From positions 1 through 10,441 of the forward strand of contig CAZUZS010000112.1 of assembly GCA_964624795.1 (NCBI GenBank): a DNA stretch of 10,441 nt. The letters run 5' to 3'. The notes beneath the pieces were generated by a model. That model saw only the letters and a program-made list of their open reading frames with translations, ran no database searches and was not told the origin of the DNA. The position numbers and the translations under genes were made by a program. The stretch comes from CAZUZS01 sp964624795 (GTDB lineage: Bacteria; Calditrichota; Calditrichia; RBG-13-44-9). Shown in pieces: positions 6,751 to 10,441 of the stretch; position 1 is the stretch's first letter; the number at the start of each line of letters is the position of its first letter.

Positions 6751-7149
6751 ATGGCAAGGCTGCTGGTTGTTGAGGATGAGCGTTCCATACGCCAGGCTCT
6801 CTGCTTCGAGTTGGAAGATGAGGGCTATGAAGTTTATGCAGCCTCCGGTTATTCCGAAGCGCTTTCCATTCTCAATGCGCTGCCGTTCGATTGTATCATT
6901 TCCGATGTTTTCCTGGAGAATGGAAACGGTGCGCTGCTGATGAATCATATTCGGAAAAATTACCGGGCGCTTCCATTTATTGGCATCACCGCCAATCCTG
7001 ATGCCGAGCTGGCTGTGCAGTTGAAATCGGTTTTAAAAGACCGCTTCTTCGTAAAGCCGTTTCTTTTCCCCCAGCTAAAGAAAAAAATTGGGGAAGTGCT
7101 GAAATTGAAGATGTACGGAATGGATCGCGTCCCGCAGCCGGTGTTTTAA
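6751..7149 (+). CDS. Stand-alone response-regulator receiver domain
   Basis: The 132-aa product is a single CheY-like receiver domain with no output domain. The acidic pair E8/D9 (VVEDE), phospho-acceptor Asp52 (IISDVFLEN), Thr80 (GITAN) and Lys102 (FFVKPF) are all present, so phosphorylation should be possible. ATG 6751 has AGGAGGG at 6734-6740 with 10-nt spacing. The gene sits behind its own sigma-54 promoter and tandem enhancer sites, directly downstream of the NtrC-type regulator. It would therefore be made when that regulator is active. It might drain phosphate from the kinase as a feedback sink, act as a phosphorelay intermediate, or bind a target protein. The sequence does not decide between these. 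Confidence 0.92.
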   Translation: MARLLVVEDERSIRQALCFELEDEGYEVYAASGYSEALSILNALPFDCIISDVFLENGNGALLMNHIRKNYRALPFIGITANPDAELAVQLKSVLKDRFFVKPFLFPQLKKKIGEVLKLKMYGMDRVPQPVF

Positions 7150-7439
7150 GATTTTTTGGATGTTTGATTTTAGATTATGCAAGATTCGTCGCAACACTCA
7201 TTTAGCCGGATGCGCCGGTCCGGGGCGGAGAAGTTATGGAAGGGAGCAACAACGGATTAATTATTGGGGTCCTTGCTGCAGGAAGTATGAATGGAATGGT
7301 CAGTAATATTTCGAAACCGGGATATGTATTCTCGCCGGTCTGCCCTGGGCATGGCGCCAGGCAGGGTAGAATGCGTGTATCCTGAAAAGAATTATATTAG
7401 AATTGAAGCTTTTTCTTTTAATGTAATGAGGGAGTGGTA
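7150..7439. other. Stretch with no confident gene (except a doubtful 49-codon ORF)
   Basis: These 290 nt between the receiver gene and the next candidate ORF hold only the weak short ORF at 7236-7385, listed separately. A C/G-rich patch (GCCGGATGCGCCGGTCCGGGG, about 7205-7225) contains overlapping CCGG words and could fold. I see no clear terminator for the receiver gene, no sigma-54 promoter and no RNA gene. Confidence 0.4.
7236..7385 (+). CDS. Possible 49-aa peptide gene (doubtful)
   Basis: An ATG at 7236 opens 49 codons ending at TGA 7383-7385, with a moderate ribosome site (GGAG, then AAGTT, then ATG). The product begins MEGSNN, then has a short hydrophobic Gly/Ala/Met-rich stretch (GLIIGVLAAGSMNGMV) and a Pro/Gly-rich C-terminal half with a single Cys (VCPGHG). 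It lies 86 nt after the receiver gene and could share its sigma-54 transcript. I recognise no family. Its length is within what chance gives, so it is listed because it parallels the short gene that follows the other sigma-54-driven gene. Confidence 0.25.
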   Translation: MEGSNNGLIIGVLAAGSMNGMVSNISKPGYVFSPVCPGHGARQGRMRVS

Positions 7440-7865
7440 GTGAGACAACGGGATGTCGTAAAAAGGGGAGAGCCTCATTGTCTGCGGAGGAACCCGGAGC
7501 AGGCGGTTTGCCCGGTTCCGGACCGGTTCTCCGGTTTCCCGGGAGGGGAAATCTTTGAAAACCGGCAGACAGGAGGATTGATTAGCCTGCAAAATCACCC
7601 GTGGAATTACCTGCAAATTGTGGCAAAGCCCCTCGCTGGAGCGGCTTTCGATGGGACAGTAAGCCTGGCGACTCGCGTGGGAGGCGGGAATCCGGGCTGG
7701 CATGAAGCAGGAATTGCCGGGCACAACTGGTGTGATACCTTTATTCCTGAACACAACAGGAAGGGGAGGGGCAGCGTTTCCCACCGGGCACTGGCGGGCA
7801 AAGCAGAGAAAACCGGGCGGTGCGAGGTGATTTCATTCCGCCCGATTCTCATTGATAATCTATGA
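7440..7865 (+). CDS. Hypothetical protein, coupled to the next ORF (doubtful)
   Basis: A GTG at 7440 follows GAGGGAG (7428-7434) at 5-nt spacing and opens 141 codons to TGA 7863-7865. That stop forms an ATGA overlap with an ATG at 7862. Codon choice (CTG, CGG, CCG, GAA) resembles the neighbours, which supports a real gene. The product is rich in Gly, Arg, Pro, His and Cys, has no membrane segment, and matches nothing I recognise; that composition is also what a non-coding C/G-rich region would give. A frame open on the other strand at 7392-7784 is no more convincing. An earlier GTG at 7434 is less likely because it overlaps the ribosome site. Confidence 0.33.
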   Translation: MRQRDVVKRGEPHCLRRNPEQAVCPVPDRFSGFPGGEIFENRQTGGLISLQNHPWNYLQIVAKPLAGAAFDGTVSLATRVGGGNPGWHEAGIAGHNWCDTFIPEHNRKGRGSVSHRALAGKAEKTGRCEVISFRPILIDNL

Positions 7866-7879
7866 TGGGAAGTGCAAAA

Positions 7880-8239
7880 ATGGAAATTGAGTGGTCAGAC
7901 TTTTATAAACGTTATACGGAGCAGTCCATAGACGATCATGCGCCGTTAACCGCCGGAGTATATGTCCTGCGGGTAATGGTTGATGAAAATAAGTGGAAGT
8001 GCTTTTACGTGGGAGAGACGCCGAACCTGGAGCAGGCGCTGCGGTCCCACCTCCCGGGGAGGGAAACCAACGAAGCCATCCGGTGGATAATGAGAGGACA
8101 CCCCTGCGGTTTTGAGTATGCCCGGGTGATGCGGGGAGAGGAGCGGAAGAATATCCTGAAGTTCCTTTACGACCATTACCGGCCGCCCTGCAATGAGTTC
8201 GACCCCGGCGGCAAACCGCTGGAAGTGAACCTTCCTTAA
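7880..8239 (+). CDS. GIY-YIG-fold protein, apparently catalytically degenerate
   Basis: The 119-aa product has the GIY-YIG nuclease outline: GVYVL at 26-30, a short strand, then YVGETPNL at 43-50 followed by a helix, and a C-terminal helix ending YRPPCNE, which resembles the YxPxYN end of UvrC-type domains. By hand alignment to UvrC, the catalytic Arg after YVG is replaced by Ala (EQALRSHL, with Arg two positions later), and the metal-binding Glu before YRPPCN is replaced by a non-acidic residue. The domain may bind DNA or protein without cutting, or the motif may have shifted. ATG 7880 is chosen because GGGAAG (7867-7872) sits 7 nt before it; an in-frame ATG at 7862 overlaps the preceding ORF's stop but lacks a ribosome site. 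No extra DNA-binding domain is attached. The function is unknown. Confidence 0.7.
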   Translation: MEIEWSDFYKRYTEQSIDDHAPLTAGVYVLRVMVDENKWKCFYVGETPNLEQALRSHLPGRETNEAIRWIMRGHPCGFEYARVMRGEERKNILKFLYDHYRPPCNEFDPGGKPLEVNLP

Positions 8240-8421
8240 AAGGATCCGGGCACCCGGCGCCCGAACAAAGGCCGGGGACAATTTAAAATCGGAGCAGATA
8301 TAACCCGGGCACTGTAGTGCAGGGAAATATGAGGTAAGAGAAAACAGGGCCATTGGGCATAAGGATATAAAGGCCTAAAGGCGAAATAAACAATAAAAAG
8401 TTATAAGGATTACATTGTTCA
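8240..8421. other. Spacer with small palindromes before the HTH gene
   Basis: No gene is seen. CGGGC-N7-GCCCG (8247-8263), just after the GIY-YIG gene, could be a terminator stem but has no T-run. GCACT-gt-AGTGC (8309-8320) is a perfect short palindrome about 100 nt before the HTH gene and could be an operator. AAGGA at 8405-8409 is a weak ribosome site 12 nt before ATG 8422. Confidence 0.4.
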
Positions 8422-8736
8422 ATGAAAAATCAAACCAGGCATTCTTGCAGTGAAATTGAAAACCTTATCACCGGGGCGCTCACCAGGAATCAGCGGGTGA
8501 AGGGCCTCATCAACGAGTTTTACCATACCATTTTAACCTGTATGGCGGAAAGAAATATCAGCAAATCGGAGCTGGCGAGATTGTTGAGCGTATCGCCGGC
8601 GGCGGTCTCGCAGATGCTGACCCACCAGCCGAACATCACCCTGAAAAAAATGGTGGAGATTGCCGATGCCGTGGGTATCGAGTTGCAGCTTACCGTTTCG
8701 CACCTGGATTGCGGTGCGGCGGATTATGAAGATTGA
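8422..8736 (+). CDS. Small HTH (XRE/Cro-type, antitoxin-like) regulator
   Basis: The 104-aa product contains a Cro/CI-type helix-turn-helix at about residues 35-90. The core is ISKSELARLLSVSPAAVSQML, followed by NITLKKMVEIADAVGIEL, where the conserved scaffold helices are clear. The N-terminal 30 residues are extra and the C-terminal tail is short and acidic (DYED). It should bind DNA as a dimer. Size and build resemble antitoxins of HigA/XRE type and stand-alone phage-like repressors. No toxin gene is recognisable directly beside it: the gene before is the GIY-YIG protein, 182 nt away, and no good ORF follows. A toxin-antitoxin role is therefore not supported by context. The start is the only in-frame ATG near a ribosome site, and that site is weak. 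Confidence 0.8.
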   Translation: MKNQTRHSCSEIENLITGALTRNQRVKGLINEFYHTILTCMAERNISKSELARLLSVSPAAVSQMLTHQPNITLKKMVEIADAVGIELQLTVSHLDCGAADYED

Positions 8737-8900
8737 TTTAAATGTATCAGGCGCCGGGTTATTGGGGAACTCAAGAGGCGAATCGCCCAATTTACTTCCT
8801 ATGAAACCCGCCCCTGTTTCGGAGTATCTGCAACGAGGATGTTCTCCCTGATTCAAAAAGCGGGGCAGGTAGAAAAGATTTTAGGAGAAGAATGAGGATT
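8737..8900. other. Non-coding stretch with interleaved inverted repeats
   Basis: No convincing gene is present; a 41-codon frame from ATG 8726 to 8851 overlaps the HTH gene's end and lacks a ribosome site. ATTGGG near 8761-8766 is complementary to CCCAAT near 8786-8791, GGCG-aat-CGCC forms a hairpin between them (about 8778-8788), and CGGGTT near 8756 pairs with AACCCG near 8804. This could be a folded RNA at the end of the HTH transcript or a decayed element. Confidence 0.3.
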
Positions 8901-8906
8901 GGCTAG

Positions 8907-8927
8907 CCCCGGTTTTTTAAACCGGGG
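8907..8927. repeat. Left hairpin of the transposase unit (REP-like)
   Basis: CCCCGGTTT-TTT-AAACCGGGG is a perfect 9-bp stem with a 3-nt loop, preceded by TAG. It is identical to the palindrome at 9412-9432 except for one loop base. Confidence 0.85.
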
Positions 8928-8977
8928 AATTCGGAATCTCTTAAAATAAAAACAGGCTTGAGCCAAAAAGGCAAGAG

Positions 8978-9403
8978 ATGCCATATATCCGAATCTGGAT
9001 CCATCTCATCTGGGCAACAAAGCAAAGAGAAAAGATCATTACCCGCTCTTTAAAGCCAAAACTCCTGGCGCATATGCGGGAAAATGCGAAGAGACAGAAA
9101 ATATATATCGACTTCCTCAATTGCACAGCAGACCATATTCATATTACCGTTTCGGTTGGCGGAATGCAATCCGTCAGTAGAATTGTCCGTCTGTTGAAAG
9201 GCGAATCCTCTCATTGGGTAAATGAGAATAATTTGTCTAAGCTTAAATTTGAATGGCAAGATGACTATATTGCCCTATCCGTAAGTGAATCGCAGATCGA
9301 CCGGGTGCGGGAATATATCAGGAAACAGGAGGAGCACCACCGGAGAAAGAATTTCGATGAAGAATATCGAGAGTTCCTGGAAAAATTTGGATTTATTAAG
9401 TAG
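8978..9403 (+). CDS. Y1 (HUH) transposase, IS200/RAYT type
   Basis: The 141-aa product is a complete single-domain Y1 transposase of the IS200 TnpA fold. It shows IWIHLIWATK at 6-15, the metal-binding HUH motif H53-I-H55 (CTADHIHITV), LLKGESSHW at 72-80, FEWQDDY at 91-97, and the catalytic Tyr113 in REYIRKQEEHH with Gln117 four residues on. All catalytic residues are present and the length is normal for the family, so it may be active. It would cut and rejoin single-stranded DNA at hairpin-marked ends, using Tyr113 as nucleophile. AAAAGG at 8966-8971 lies 6 nt before ATG 8978. The flanking hairpins suggest either a mobile IS200-like element or a domesticated REP-associated transposase (RAYT). 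Confidence 0.93.
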   Translation: MPYIRIWIHLIWATKQREKIITRSLKPKLLAHMRENAKRQKIYIDFLNCTADHIHITVSVGGMQSVSRIVRLLKGESSHWVNENNLSKLKFEWQDDYIALSVSESQIDRVREYIRKQEEHHRRKNFDEEYREFLEKFGFIK

Positions 9404-9411
9404 TTGAATAG

Positions 9412-9432
9412 CCCCGGTTTTCTAAACCGGGG
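9412..9432. repeat. Right hairpin of the transposase unit (REP-like)
   Basis: CCCCGGTTT-TCT-AAACCGGGG has the same 9-bp stem as 8907-8927, with one loop base changed. It is preceded by TAG and lies 8 nt after the transposase stop codon. Confidence 0.85.
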
Positions 9433-9462
9433 AAGAAATGGGATATTAAAATAATAATGGGG

Positions 9463-9492
9463 CTCGGCCTAAATTATTTGGCTAAAGCCGGG
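9463..9492. repeat. Degenerate REP-like hairpin
   Basis: CTCGGC (9463-9468) pairs with GCCGGG (9487-9492), with one G-T pair, around an 18-nt centre containing AAATTATTT. Flanking GGGG/CCGGGG words resemble the twin hairpins. It looks like a decayed or diverged relative. Confidence 0.4.
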
Positions 9493-9513
9493 GAAATTTT
9501 TGGGAGGAGGACC

Positions 9514-9544
9514 AATTGTCCCCGATCTAAAGATCGGGGCAATT
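9514..9544. repeat. REP-like palindrome (CCCCGATCT type)
   Basis: AATTG-t-CCCCGATCT-aa-AGATCGGGG-CAATT forms a 14-bp stem with a single bulged base. It shares the CCCC/GGGG stem base with the twin hairpins, but the stem top is different. Confidence 0.7.
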
Positions 9545-9594
9545 CAGGATAATGTTTATGAGAGGCATCCAAAAAATCATAAGTGGAAATTGGC

Positions 9595-9621
9595 TTTGCC
9601 CGGTTTTCAAAACCGGGCAAA
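9595..9621. repeat. REP-like perfect palindrome (GCCCGGTTTT type)
   Basis: The 13-base arm TTTGCCCGGTTTT at 9595-9607 is mirrored exactly by its complement at 9609-9621 around a single central C. It shares CCGGTTT/AAACCGG with the transposase-flanking hairpins. Confidence 0.75.
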
Positions 9622-9832
9622 ATATTAACCACTTGGTGCCAAACAACAGAGTGTGGAAAGTGCAAAAAGAAAATTAGAGGATAGGATAGTCGGGGGATAG
9701 GATTTAATTATGAGAATATTTAGAGAAATTTGGCCAAAATTTTCTTCATAAAGAAATGTGTTTCTTGGTTAAGAAACGCTAAATTTTGTAAATATAATAA
9801 TTTATTACTATGTTGGATTTTTAGGAGGCACT
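9622..9832. promoter_or_regulatory. AT-rich upstream region of the last gene, with phased repeats
   Basis: No gene is seen. GGATAGGAT is directly repeated at 9679-9687 and 9695-9703. AAGAAA (9751-9756), TTTCTT (9761-9766) and AAGAAA (9771-9776) lie exactly 10 bp apart, forming a hairpin followed by a third copy; this could be an operator. The AT-rich tract at 9781-9812 is the likely promoter area, and AGGAGG (9823-9828) is the ribosome site for the gene at 9833. Confidence 0.4.
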
Positions 9833-10441
9833 ATGGATTTGTATTTCACAGATTTTTTTTGTGTATCCGAAGAAACACTGCAGGACCATGGCGCATTTAA
9901 CATTTCACTCGTTACGGATCTTCCACTTTTTATTGATCCATTTTTACTGTTTAACAGCACAAACCCTAAATACATTGAACTTCATGACAACATAATTCAA
10001 TATCTCAGATTTCTTCGCCGTAAATCCATTTCCGGGAATGTTCCTTCAGCATTATTAAAATCGTGGTATAACTTTTCTGAGGTTAAACAAAATTGGTTAG
10101 GGTTTTGTGCTTCTGGAAACACCGGAAGAGGACTTGGCGCTAAATTTGCGCAGGCTTTAAATTTAAATTTGCAGCGCATATTTAGTAATTTTGGTAAAGA
10201 ACAAATCACAAAAGGAAGCCATCTCGAAAAGTTATGCCTAATCAAAAGTGGAGTTGGGCGAGATATGATTAGTGATTTTACTACAAATCTAACCAAGGAC
10301 TTCCTTTTAAGCTATACGGAACATTTTGCTGTTAATCATATTCATCCTTCATTGCGAGCGAGGAGATCAGTTGGCAAGGCATTTTTTAGCTATGAATTTG
10401 AAAGATGGATGCCGAAATCCTATGACCTTCCGATATATAAT
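9833..10441 (+). CDS. Unrecognised protein, 5' part only (runs off window)
   Basis: ATG 9833 follows AGGAGG (9823-9828) with 4-nt spacing, and the frame stays open for 203 codons to the window edge, so the gene is truncated at its 3' end. The product begins MDLYFTDFF and continues with LVTDLPLFIDPFLLFN near 27-42, a KQNWLGF segment near 85, GNTGRGLGAKFAQAL near 96-110, an ITKGSHLEKLCLIKSGVGRD segment near 125-144, and ISDFTTNLTKDFLL near 146-159. There is no signal peptide or membrane segment. The GVGRDMISDF region looks like a conserved core with possible catalytic Asp residues, but I cannot name the family. The gene is clearly more A/T-rich than the sigma-54 block and follows a transposase unit, which fits an acquired accessory or defence-type gene (inference only). 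Confidence 0.8.
   Translation, partial: MDLYFTDFFCVSEETLQDHGAFNISLVTDLPLFIDPFLLFNSTNPKYIELHDNIIQYLRFLRRKSISGNVPSALLKSWYNFSEVKQNWLGFCASGNTGRGLGAKFAQALNLNLQRIFSNFGKEQITKGSHLEKLCLIKSGVGRDMISDFTTNLTKDFLLSYTEHFAVNHIHPSLRARRSVGKAFFSYEFERWMPKSYDLPIYN

Larger units (their letters stand above)
8904..9432 (+). mobile_element. IS200-like / REP-RAYT unit bounded by twin hairpins
   Basis: The transposase gene at 8978-9403 is bracketed by two nearly identical palindromes, 8907-8927 and 9412-9432. Both are preceded by TAG (8904-8906, 9409-9411) and both are followed by AA. The right palindrome starts 8 nt after the transposase stop codon. Subterminal hairpins flanking a Y1 transposase are the hallmark of IS200/IS605 ends and of RAYT genes bracketed by REP sequences. 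No TnpB is present. Exact cleavage sites cannot be fixed by eye. Confidence 0.55.

Noticed and set aside
6921..6930. TGGAAACGGT inside the receiver gene as a fourth enhancer site
   Set aside because: The matching GTNNCC half-site is absent and it lies inside coding sequence; probably chance.
7392..7784. 130-codon antisense frame
   Set aside because: No ribosome site or recognisable domain; the + strand frame here has better start and coupling signals, though it too is doubtful.
7880..8736. GIY-YIG gene plus HTH gene as a toxin-antitoxin pair
   Set aside because: 182-nt gap with palindromes between them, no overlap, and the GIY-YIG active site looks degraded.
8907..9432. Twin hairpins as intrinsic terminators
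   Set aside because: No T-run follows either stem, and the same stem flanks both sides of the transposase gene, which fits element ends better.

Overview
The window looks like a Gram-negative bacterial chromosome. It encodes a lipoprotein-type solute-binding protein, a HAMP histidine kinase and a sigma-54 activator, and it has two good -24/-12 promoters. The IS200-like transposase with C/G-rich palindromes would suit a lineage near the Bacteroidota/Calditrichota/KSB1 type, but that placement is a guess. No rRNA, tRNA or CRISPR array is seen. All confident genes are on the + strand.

Region 1 (1-6540) is one functional block. A sigma-54 promoter (273-288) with upstream tandem sites (149-204) precedes a B12-binding-type radical SAM gene (329-1720). 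Next come a 39-codon gene for a cationic, hydrophobic peptide (1798-1917), a family 5 (Opp/Dpp-like) solute-binding lipoprotein (1982-3499), a histidine kinase overlapping it by 17 nt (3483-4916), and an NtrC-type response regulator (5124-6536). No ABC permease or ATPase is present, so the binding protein is more likely the kinase's sensory partner than part of a transporter.

Region 2 (6533-7149) holds two copies of a 15-bp dyad, GTAACC-N3-GGAAAC, 20 bp apart and starting at the regulator's stop codon. A near-perfect sigma-54 promoter (6700-6714) and a stand-alone receiver-domain gene (6751-7149) follow. Related sites with the same 20-bp spacing lie before the radical SAM promoter. The simplest reading is that the NtrC-type regulator activates both promoters and so closes a feedback loop: radical SAM enzyme and peptide, then a periplasmic binding protein, kinase, activator, and back to the radical SAM operon. 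A peptide signalling or modified-peptide circuit is an attractive but unproven interpretation.

Region 3 (7150-8900) is accessory. It contains a doubtful 49-codon ORF, a doubtful hypothetical ORF joined by an ATGA overlap to a degenerate GIY-YIG-fold gene, and a small HTH (XRE/antitoxin-like) gene.

Region 4 (8900-9625) is a Y1 (HUH) transposase gene between two nearly identical 9-bp-stem hairpins, followed by three more related hairpins. This is a REP/RAYT-like or IS200-like unit. Region 5 (9626-10441) is AT-rich and carries the 5' part of an unrecognised gene that runs off the window.
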